Part shown: piece after piece, positions 46,675 to 56,700 of the stretch
How the letters are laid out: each line of letters begins with the position of its first letter
Numbering within the stretch: position 1 is the first letter of the stretch
DNA from: Owenia fusiformis
Taxonomy: Eukaryota; Annelida; Polychaeta; Sabellida; Oweniidae
NCBI GenBank assembly: GCA_903813345.2
Contig: CAIIXF020000009.1
Span: 20,301,759 to 20,365,758 of the forward strand
Reading direction: 5' to 3'
Length of the DNA stretch: 64,000 nt
Notes under the pieces: generated by a model
Told to the model about the DNA's origin: nothing
Seen by the model: only the letters and a program-made list of their open reading frames with translations
The model's database searches: none
Translations under genes and position numbers: made by a program

Positions 46675-49600
46675 TCATTTCGCCGGGGCTGCATTGCTTC
46701 GAATGTTCTCCCTTGAACCATAGTGGCCCGCATTGCTTCGAATGTTCTCCCTTGAACCATAGTGTACTTCATTGCTTCGAATGTTCTCCCTTGAACCATA
46801 GTGGCCTAGATTACCTCTTAAGTTCTCCCTTGAACCATATTGGTCTATATCTCCTTGAATATTCCCTTTGGAAGTGAAATGCTCAACTGTTGTGTACTTG
46901 ATAGGGCTCTGACGTGGAGAAGGTGTAGGGGGAGGACTGTTTGGAGGTATGACATTGATTATGGGTACAGGGATCCCAGATGGCTGTGGGGGGAAGAGGG
47001 TCCTACGAGATGGGGCTGGGTTACTTGGGACATGTAGGGACATACCAGAAATGGCAGGGCTTATTGTGGGTGTACTATTTTTAGGGGTGTTAGGGGTCTC
47101 ATATCCTGGGGTTTCATCAATAGTAAGACAGGATGCACTTCCATGTATACTGGAATAGTCAGGATTTGTGAAGGCTTGAGAACGCCTTGGAGAACGGGAG
47201 CGCCTTGGGGAGGGAGATAGTTTTTGAGGGGTTCCCCCAGCTTGATAATGCACTGCATCAGCTTCAATGTGAAAATCAAGCACTGCGTCATCATATGTGT
47301 TGTTCAACTGAATGTCATCATCATCACATACACTAAGATCATCATAGTCATAGCCTCTGTCCTGGTATGATGGTTTGTTGAGGTGCTCCATTGATCTAGA
47401 CCTCATCATGCTATCCCCATTACTATACTTACCTCTAGTGGTGCTGTCAGAGGCGCTACTATCTCTACGATAGTAATCTGCATTGGATTCCATGTTGAGG
47501 TCGAGGTAGCTGGTGGAGTCATCCAGCATGGAGTCTAATTGGTTGCGCAGGGCTGTGAAGCTTGGTCTGTGCTGAGATGTAGGGTGCCAGCAGTCCAACA
47601 TTACCTGGTAGATTTCCTCACTACAGTTATCAGGTCGCTCCATCCTGTAGCCTTCCTTCAACAGCTTGAACAGTTCAGTGCCAGATATACCAGGATATGG
47701 GGAGCCACCTAGGGTCACGAGTTCCCACAGTACGACACCAAATGACCACACATCACTCTTTGAAGTGTACATCTGATCAAATATGGACTCTACAGCCATC
47801 CATTTGAATGGTAGCTTCCCAGGTGTTGTCTTATGGTACAGGCTGTTTTCATAGATATCACGAGTCAGACCAAAATCAGAGATTTTCACAACATCGTAAT
47901 CAGCGACCAAAATATTGCGGCAAGCCAAATCTCTATGAACAAATTTCTTCTGAGCAAGATATTCCATCCCTACAGCTATCTGCCTAGCATAGGACAATAG
48001 CTGATTCACACTGATAAGGTCATTGAAGTTCTCCGAATCGGCACCTGTTGTAACAGTCTCCGTGCTTGTGTTTTCCTCATGCAGACCGCTGTCTGCTGAT
48101 CCATAGGACCGTTCAGTGTAGATGCCACTACTGTATAACTTCTCACTTTCACCCTCAGGTAGAAGGTTTAACAATGGTGCATGTTTTTCTCGCAGTTTCT
48201 TCAGATGATTCTTCAAATCACCGTATGGGCAGAAGTCCATCACAAGAGCTACTGCTGGTCCAATAGTGCAGCTTGCGACAATACTCACAACATTATTATG
48301 ACGTCCAAGCTGTTTCATTAGCTCAATTTCTGATAAGAGATTTTGGCGATCTTCCCCTGATGCTCCATCTTTTAACATTTTAACAGCTACAACTGGGAGG
48401 GAGAGATTTTTCATGATTTTTGGTCGTGCGTCAATGTCAGCTCTTACTACTTTTCCAAACGCTCCCTGACCTAAGATTGGGCCCAAAGAGAGGCTGGAAA
48501 ACTTGATTTCATAATCATCAATTTCTATGAGAGCTTCACTTGCCTCGATGTCGGAAATATATTGAGAATTATCGTGCCATTTTTTGTTTTGAGTTGTCAA
48601 GCGTTTGCGTAATATAACCAGAATAATGATAACAAGTAGTATGACAAGTACAATTGGAATGATGGATAGATAAATCAAACTATTTGAACCATTTTCAACT
48701 ATGTTAACAATCTCATCTTCATCTTTAGTTGTATTCACATAAGCATTCACTTGAAATTTTACTGGCTTACTTTCACCTCCTGCAGATATTGCATAGAGTG
48801 CAACTTCATATTTTGCCAGTCCACTTAGTCCATCTATTATACAAGATGTCCCGTTCACTGGGATGATCAGCTCACCTTCATGCGGAGAAGAGTCAAAAAT
48901 GTTGTTCAAGTCTGGAAGTTTCTGCCATGTGATCTTGTAATGTTGGATAACATCTGGGTTGTTTCCATATAAATTGGGTCCACTCCAAGTCATGTTAACA
49001 ATTATCTCAATTTCGGCCTCTTCAGTGTCATTAATATAATTTGTAACATTGGATATAGTGTATTCAAGATTTTCAATACGGTCAGGTGGACATGTAGAGA
49101 AGTCAAAGCCTGTTGTTTCAAGACAACTAAGAGTTTCGAATTTCATTTCAGTTGGTTCCGTCTCGTATGTGAAGTCCCCATTATAGGCATATACCTTAAC
49201 TGTGTATTCTGTTCCAAACTCTAGATTCTCAAGCATGTATTTGTTGCTGGGCAAGAATGGGAATTTAGAGCTCTGGTCATATGCATTATCACTAAACCAG
49301 AATACTTGGTACTGGCATGTGTTCTCTGGTGAGTAGCCCCACTTAATAAGCGCCTTCACCTTCGAGTCTTTCGCTGGTGTCTGTCTAATCAAGTCCACAC
49401 TCTTGGGAGAGTTAATCTCAGCGCCTACAGCTGAAGTACGGAAAGTTCCCGAGACAACTGGTTTTCTTACAACTCCATCTGGCAGAACACTCGTCACTTG
49501 GAATCTATAGTCAGTGTCTGGAATTAATGAATCAATATGAACCACGCTGTGATTGGTTCCCCCAAGCAGCACCCAATCATCGGAGCCAGCAGCCATTTCC

Positions 49601-50130
49601 ACGACAAACATAAATGGGAGAGGTTCATCGATTTTCCTGAATGTATGTAGACGTACATAGACATTTGCTGTCGTGTCATTATTAGTGGAGTCCAATCCTG
49701 CATACTGACAAAGTACTTCAGGAGTGTCGATCCTTGGAGTTGACGTCGATACAGCGAGGGTTTTTGTCTCTGTCTCCTGTACATGGCCCCACAGACGTCC
49801 AAGCATCCTACAGCCTCTGTCACACTCGGTTCCATATCCTTTATAATAGCAGTCTCCCTCACATCCTGGGATATCGTCAATAGTGTGAAAGTCACAGGCA
49901 TGCTGACATTGGAGGCAATTTCCATGTATTCCAGATTCGTCGCATATATATGGAACAAGATCGTCATAGATGTACTCAGATTCCGGTAGTTTGATCTTTC
50001 CATATTTTTGCAAACATTTCGATTTGCACTGCGCTCTGACAACCTGCTCCTTATATGGCAGAACATCCGCGTTTGTGATATCCGTCATAACTTGTAACAG
50101 TAACAATCCAAGGAATAGTGTCACCATCAT
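46675..50130 (-). CDS. Receptor tyrosine kinase, intronless, C-terminus truncated by transposon
   Basis: An open frame of 1151 residues; the last few (APAK and stop) come from the transposon end. Order: signal peptide (about 1-22), Cys-rich region (34-110), FN3-like repeats (about 150-235, 240-335, 350-465), membrane span (about 485-508), kinase (about 545-868), long tail. Kinase motifs are complete: GQGAFGKV (554-561), Lys584 in AVKML, Glu601, HRDLACRN (732-739), DFG (752-754). An insert of about 55 residues lies at 650-705, and LGGSPYPGI recalls FGFR/RET kinases. Tail: Ser/Pro-rich, several Tyr, then repeats of HYGSRENIRSN (1096-1147). The Met start is preceded by no splice site and followed by a good signal peptide. 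It is nested, same strand, in a TMEM94 intron, and lack of introns suggests a retrocopy. The ligand is unknown. Confidence 0.93.
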   Translation of the reverse strand: MMVTLFLGLLLLQVMTDITNADVLPYKEQVVRAQCKSKCLQKYGKIKLPESEYIYDDLVPYICDESGIHGNCLQCQHACDFHTIDDIPGCEGDCYYKGYGTECDRGCRMLGRLWGHVQETETKTLAVSTSTPRIDTPEVLCQYAGLDSTNNDTTANVYVRLHTFRKIDEPLPFMFVVEMAAGSDDWVLLGGTNHSVVHIDSLIPDTDYRFQVTSVLPDGVVRKPVVSGTFRTSAVGAEINSPKSVDLIRQTPAKDSKVKALIKWGYSPENTCQYQVFWFSDNAYDQSSKFPFLPSNKYMLENLEFGTEYTVKVYAYNGDFTYETEPTEMKFETLSCLETTGFDFSTCPPDRIENLEYTISNVTNYINDTEEAEIEIIVNMTWSGPNLYGNNPDVIQHYKITWQKLPDLNNIFDSSPHEGELIIPVNGTSCIIDGLSGLAKYEVALYAISAGGESKPVKFQVNAYVNTTKDEDEIVNIVENGSNSLIYLSIIPIVLVILLVIIILVILRKRLTTQNKKWHDNSQYISDIEASEALIEIDDYEIKFSSLSLGPILGQGAFGKVVRADIDARPKIMKNLSLPVVAVKMLKDGASGEDRQNLLSEIELMKQLGRHNNVVSIVASCTIGPAVALVMDFCPYGDLKNHLKKLREKHAPLLNLLPEGESEKLYSSGIYTERSYGSADSGLHEENTSTETVTTGADSENFNDLISVNQLLSYARQIAVGMEYLAQKKFVHRDLACRNILVADYDVVKISDFGLTRDIYENSLYHKTTPGKLPFKWMAVESIFDQMYTSKSDVWSFGVVLWELVTLGGSPYPGISGTELFKLLKEGYRMERPDNCSEEIYQVMLDCWHPTSQHRPSFTALRNQLDSMLDDSTSYLDLNMESNADYYRRDSSASDSTTRGKYSNGDSMMRSRSMEHLNKPSYQDRGYDYDDLSVCDDDDIQLNNTYDDAVLDFHIEADAVHYQAGGTPQKLSPSPRRSRSPRRSQAFTNPDYSSIHGSASCLTIDETPGYETPNTPKNSTPTISPAISGMSLHVPSNPAPSRRTLFPPQPSGIPVPIINVIPPNSPPPTPSPRQSPIKYTTVEHFTSKGNIQGDIDQYGSRENLRGNLGHYGSRENIRSNEVHYGSRENIRSNAGHYGSRENIRSNAAPAK

Positions 50131-50296
50131 GTTTCCTTATGATTCTGGAGTCTAATCCAGACCAAGCTTTATTCAGAATGTTAGTATGTTTTATAATTCA
50201 CAATCTACTTTCTCAGTTTGTTCTTGTTGTTGTTGTTCAGTGTGTTGTTCACTTGACAAAGTTTTAGATTTAACTGAACTCTAATCCAAACACCAG

Positions 50297-50305
50297 CTTT
50301 ATATA
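50297..50305 (-). promoter_or_regulatory. Candidate TATA box for the nested RTK
   Basis: TATATAAAG reads on the - strand about 165 bp upstream of the RTK start codon. A start site about 30 bp downstream would give a 5' leader of some 135 bases. A partly duplicated phrase 'tctaatcca' then 'agcttta' occurs here and at 50150-50172. The assignment rests on sequence and spacing only. Confidence 0.35.
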
Positions 50306-50765
50306 CTGTAGAGCTATCCATCAATATGGCTTCATAATTAACACAAAAAGGGGAGGGGATAATCTAATTCCTAAAATCTTTTTATTTTATGTTTTCATGG
50401 TTATCTGATATGGCTTCATATCTGATACATTTTATTTTTTACTCAAAGTTAGATCAAAGGGGCTTATCAAAACTTGAGTAAGCTTAAAGATTACTCAGAT
50501 CAACATCTTAGATATATTATCATGATCAAAAAATGTTATCCAATTGATAATTTTTTTATCAATTTCCAGTATGATGTTTACATTGTATTAAGAGGATTCT
50601 TAAAAAGGTATACTGTTTGAAAAAATAAATTTTTAGAAATTTAATTCCTATTCCACGTTTACACAAATATTTCAACATATTTTATTTAACAATTTATAAT
50701 AAAGATACTCCAAAATTATATTTCTTAGTCCCAAATTTTATTACAAATCACAGTGTTTCACTTAC

Positions 50766-53700
50766 CCTTTTCTTAATATGGCTAGCATTTTTTCCTTGAG
50801 CAAGTGTCATGACCCTTGTATCCATAGGGTTCCCCATAAGTGTGAGACTAAGTAGAGGAACAATGATACATGTGACCCATAATATTTGGTGACCCTGTAG
50901 TAATGGAGGTAACTGCACAAGAGATCCAATAAGTTGCGTCATGGAGATGCTTACGTAACATAGCAACATGAACTGAAATGTGTTCCGCATAGACATACAA
51001 TGTCTACGACTCTGAAATACAAGGATTCAATGGATACATTAAGTGCAGAAAAGGTCACAATAAGAATTTGGTGACTGGCAGCTAGGAAGGTACATTATTT
51101 TTAGAAACTGATTCAGACGTCCTGTAAAGTGATCGAAGACAGCAAATCTCTTATAAACTTGTGAACACAGGTCAGATCGATTTTAAAGGAACATGAATAT
51201 CATACACATTATCTGATTTTAAAGAAATTTCAAATTAACTATTCCGCACCAATAAGGGGAAAAGAACAGAACAAACCTCTGCTATTAGCTGAACAATACT
51301 GATATTGTCTTCTCTATCAAAGCTCAGAGCACATGGAATACTATTTAGTTCAGAGCAGATATCCATTGGGGATGGGTCTTTCTCCTCCCAGGGGCCTCGC
51401 ATGATTGGTTCTTTGATACACACGTGGGGGTATAATGGGTCCACAGAGAAACTAAAACCAAAAGAGATGTACATGTATATTTAATTTGATTTACACTCAT
51501 ACACCAAGTGGATATGATGGCATGTTGATAAGTATGTTACAAAATCCATGCTGAAGTCAAACAAAGGAGCTGGGATGTGATAGATTCATGTTTTTGGATG
51601 TGAGGCCTCTCCTAAGGAGACAATATCATGTTATGTTAAAATTTTATTTCAAATAGAAAAATATTAAATATGATTCAATCGGTAAATTGCCGCTTTTGGC
51701 TTGAGCAGATGATAGGTTAATAATATTACAGAAATTAACTTTATTATTACATTACTACACTTTCATTGTTTTTGTGATCAAATTTTTAATATCCAGGGGA
51801 TTTAAAGAAAATCAACTTTGTGCAAGATTAAGATATTAATCCCTTTGTAGATCATCTTTATTGTTTTGTTCTTAGCTACTTATACCTTCATAATTCCCTT
51901 GATACATTAGATGCTTTGATCTTATATAAGATGCAACTTCAAAAATCTCATTGATATATTTGAGTAGATGCTTTGATCCTAATGTAAGATGCAACTTTCA
52001 AAAAATCTGATATATTTGAGTAGATGCTTTGATCCTAATGTGCTTAATATAAGATGCAACTTTCAAAAAATCCCATTGATATCTTTGAGTAGATGCTTTG
52101 ATCCTAATGTGCTTAATATAAGATGCAACTTTCAAAAAATCCCATTGATATCTTTGAGTAGATGCTTTGATCCTAATGTGCTTAATATAAGATGCAACTT
52201 TCAAAAAATCTCATTGATATCTTTGAGTAGATGCTTTGATCCTAATGTGCTTAATATAAGATGCAACTTTCAAAAAATCCCATTGATATCTTTGAGTAGA
52301 TGCTTTGATCCTAATGTGCTTAATATAAGATGCAACTTTCAAAAAATCTCATTGATATCTTTGAGTAGATGCTTTGATCCTAATGTGCTTAATATAAGAT
52401 GCAACTTTCAAAAAATCCCATTGATATCTTTGAGTAGATGCTTTGATCCTAATGTGCTTAATATAAGATGCAACTTTCAAAAAATCCCATTGATATCTTT
52501 GAGTAGATGCTTTGATCCTAATGTGCTTAATATAAGATGCAACTTTCAAAAAATCTCATTGATATCTTTGAGAACATGCTTTGATCTTATGTAAGATGCA
52601 ATTTTCAAAAAATCTCATTGATATCTTTGAGTAGATGCTTTGATCTTATGTAAGATGCAATTTTCAAAAAATCTCATTGATATCTTTGAGTAGAGTTTCT
52701 TAACAATGTTTTGTTTTATACATTTAGATAATCTAGACATTAGAAAGTAAGATTTTATCAAACTTCAAAATGACATACTGTATCTTGAATATTTCAAGGA
52801 AACTATACTGTATGTGTTAATCTTAAACTGGTGTAGTAGGATTCAAAGAATGAATTTTTTTATTCAGATTTAATTAGATTAGAACGATCATTTTATTCAA
52901 AATGGAAGAAGATTAACTAGAGTATTTATCTCCTTAAATCCCATTCATAGGCAGAAGTGTTGAATCATTACAATTTAATCTCATTGATCTCTTTGAGTAA
53001 AGTAACTTTGATGTTTTGATCTTATTAATTACATATAAAAGAATACTAGACACCTCTATTACTACAAACGTTATTAAGAACAGTAAATGAAATACAATTG
53101 AGGGGGCAATACTGGGACATGAATAATTAGATAGTAACTTCTCACTGGCTGCTGAATAGTCTTCAATTTATTTTTTGAGAGAATTCAGACTCTATTACCA
53201 CATACACATAGTTAGGGAGATACAAATGAGGAGATAATGTACAAAGAAAAAGATCAACTTCTCGCTGGCTAAATAGTCTACAATGCACAGTATTTGCTCG
53301 AGGTAATTTTGTGAGAATCCAGACCTTTCCTTTGGCAAAACATGCACAAGTACATATTAAATACAATAGTAGTAGTACCTTATATCAGCTTTGAGATAGA
53401 GTGGCGTGTTCTTTGTATTTACACTGCTACCAATACAACATACAACTTCCCCATAGTCCTGCATTATGTCAAACATCTCAGTCGTGGCTAGAGTACAAGA
53501 ATAAAAAACATTTTTTAGAAAAATCTAAAATTCATACCATGGTACCACAATGGAACTCCAGCGCATGCTAAGATATTATATTGATCCAGGCATTTGGCTT
53601 TTTGGAACTTTTAAAGGTTTTTAAGGAAATGCTGCTGAAAAATGGGGTTCATGACTCGTTTGAATAATTAATGTTTTTGTCATGGAAAAACAGAATAAAG

Positions 53701-56700
53701 GAAACAACAAACACAAACTTATTTAGTCAAGTTAATCTAGAAGATTCATCCTCAGAATTTTACCATCTAGTTTCACCATGTACTTGAATGTGTTTTTACT
53801 TTTAGTATACATGATTTTGTACCTTCAGCAGTGCAGTCAGTGAAGAGAGACACCAAAAGAGGGACATTATCAACATGCTGCAAATGTGGACGCACATTCT
53901 CTATACCCTTTGGTAGCTTAGCCTACAGAAAAACACAAAAACATGATTTATAATTGTAAAGCTCAGTTCCTATGCTACAGATAACCCCTTGTAATATAAT
54001 GCCCTGTATATGATTTTGCAAATCTATATCACTTATGAAATTACAACAGAAACCAATAACTGAGTCTTGCATCAAAAAGTTCAATATTTTCTGCACAACA
54101 AGCGAGAAATATTTCCAAATGTCAGTGGAAAACAACATGTATGAAAAGATGAAATAAATAAAGTGTGAATGGAGAGATATCTCATTCAAACAAAAAAGTG
54201 AAAATTATTGATAAAAACAGAGATCAAACAAAATTCTTTATCCATGTTGTTTTCTAACCCAGATAAAAAGGTTGATAAAAGAACAGGTATAAGTGATCAA
54301 AGAATAACCTACTTCTCAGGTAAAAACTCAAAATTTAAATCCTCACATCAAAGGTATTAAAATTTCAGTAATCTAAAAAATACTACAAAATAAATATCAA
54401 GAAGCCATATTTAAATCTCAGGATTAAAAAAATTATAGTTTAGAATTGCTCCAAATAAAAACACATCAGAATCCTCTAATAACGCAGATGATGAGTAAGT
54501 AGTTACCAGTTTCACCACCAGGTGGCTCGTTCGGGTCAGATAGCATGGCGGGTATAGTAGAATGTTCCCTTTAACTTAAATTACATCTGTTTTAGTGGTT
54601 CAATTTTCATATAACCCTTATGTATCTAATTGTTATGTGAATTAAAATATGTCCAGTAAAAGAAAATTTTATCTGTCCAATACAAGAAAAGATATTTCTC
54701 TTTTTGTGATTTTGTAACATGGGGTCTATGGGGAATCAACCCGAGCTAGAAGTCACATTTTCAAAAAATTAAATTTTCAAAGTTAATAAACAATTTTTGA
54801 AATCATATTTGTAGATGTACTTTTACATGTAGATTTCAAATATGATATCACTTTGACTGAATTTTGAATATTTAATGACGTAAATCAAGATTTTTTCTAC
54901 TCGCATCTAGTTTATTGTGTAACCCTAGGGAGAGAAATACACTAATTTATAAAATCCAGAATCCAAAGGCCTTATTTATGAATCTTATTCAAATGATTTT
55001 AACTACATTCTTATTCTTAATTTGCATCCACCCTATAACCTTATTAAGAATAATTTATTTAGACCAAATCACCATATTATTTGATATATTCTATTCTAAA
55101 AACTAAGGTGTATATTGCTCTTTATCTTAAATATAATTTTTGCATTATGATGAACCTCATCTTATCCCAAATTGCTACTTAATTTATGTTATATTATATC
55201 ATGGGCTTTCAACTAGTCTAATTGAAAGCCCATGATTATACAGATTACCAGTCTACAAACATAATATTGAAACAGTCACTCTACGCAGAAGCATTATGCC
55301 CATGGTACAAATCACTCCTGATTTTGAAAATTTCATTACATAGAATAACAAGGCAACAGCAAAGTCTCCATGGTCATTTGTCAAAAAAACTACACTGGTG
55401 ATACCAAAATCAAAAAAACCCTTGGCCATTTTGATTGAGCTGCCATTTAAAATAAATACCGATTTTAAATGTCAGTTAGATGTCCTATACATATTAAGAG
55501 TACATTTTTAAAATGTGCATAAATCCAGCAAATATTAAATAAATAAATACACTTGTATATACCGTATAAACAAAAATGTCAGATTTTTTACCAAAGATAA
55601 TGGTGATCATATTAAACCTCATAAAGCTGTATTACTTTATTTTAATATGACATACACTAGTAGCGGCATTCAGCTAATAGCCTAATGAATAAATCTTTAG
55701 AAAAATGATGAACATTTTGAAAGAGCAGCCGAAATGGAAATTCCATCATGAGCAAAGGTTCTATACCCATAAGGCACTTGCTTATCAATTTGAACTAAAT
55801 TTGACAACAAGCATCTGAGTTATCACCCAGACAAATAAACAGATGGATGGATGAACAAATTAATAGATGCCTCTCTACAAGCCCATAGCCATGGGGAGTT
55901 CGGGGGCCAAAATTTCTTTCAAAATCATGCAGTTTTTTACCATTCTGAGCACTTTTCAAGTGATTTTTGCCATATTAGGGCCAAAGTTGTGTAAAATGTA
56001 TCCCCCAGGAATTTTTCAAAAGGTGAAGCCCCCTCGACAAATCCTGGCTACAGGCCTGCTCTGTATCCCTACTTGAACTTCGACCAGTGGGATAATATAG
56101 GTTTGGGTAAGGAATTGTTAATTAATGAAACCGTGAATGTTTATCAATGGTCTACATGAACAGTGAAACCTGCCTTAGACGCTGATGAGAATGACTAAAA
56201 GTGTGTTCACTTCAAAGAGGTATTCACACATACATTTCAATACACACTATAGTTTGTTGAATGTTTTACATATTTAATCCATTGATACACATCCTTGGTT
56301 AAAATAAACGGAACTATAATAGGATCACATGATCACACCAATGCATGCCGGATCAGGGAGTTAATTTTATTACTGTGTCTTCGCCAACCCTAAAAATGCA
56401 ACTTAATTAACACTAACTTTCTATTTCATTTACCCTGTTAATCAACCTTAAAAATGAAACCTTGTTTACAAAGTCCCTGCCCTTTCATTTGAAGGTCATG
56501 AGTGGTGAATTTAACCACCTGTCAATCAATTGCTGCATCAAAACGCTAGCCTGTAATGCACATTGCGCTAGGCAGTGACCTGTGTAACTCTTTTGACTGC
56601 AATATGATTGAAATAAATGTATAATGAACCGAAAAATTGCTGCATTCTGTTTTTCATAAATACTGGCACACCCATTTTGTATGTTTTCACTGTTAAGGTC

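Larger units (their letters stand above)
30670..46688. mobile_element. 16-kb CACTA/EnSpm-like transposon with transposase and BEN-domain genes
   Basis: Terminal inverted repeats CCCCGGCGAAA (30670-30680) and TTTCGCCGGGG (46678-46688) are flanked by CT at 30668-30669 and 46689-46690. The empty site can be inferred from the host's own repeats (the 'catagtggcccgcattgctt' copy at about 46718), and removing the element restores the RTK frame. Order from the left: AT-rich array (30690-32830), BEN-domain gene on -, a spacer with secondary insertions, transposase gene on +, a TTAA element, and a second array (45530-46670). The two genes diverge. Both coding sequences are intact across all splice junctions. 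The superfamily call rests on the transposase; the ends are not the canonical CACTA/CACTG, so classification is provisional. Confidence 0.87.

Noticed and set aside
49524-50066. 180-codon frame on - overlapping the RTK 5' part
   Set aside because: Shifted-frame shadow of the RTK extracellular region, which has a clear signal peptide and domains in the other frame.
51989-52594. 201-codon open frame on + with repeating SRCFDPNVLNIRCNFQK
   Set aside because: It is a frame through the 69-bp tandem array; similar frames exist on the opposite strand, and there is no splice or start context.
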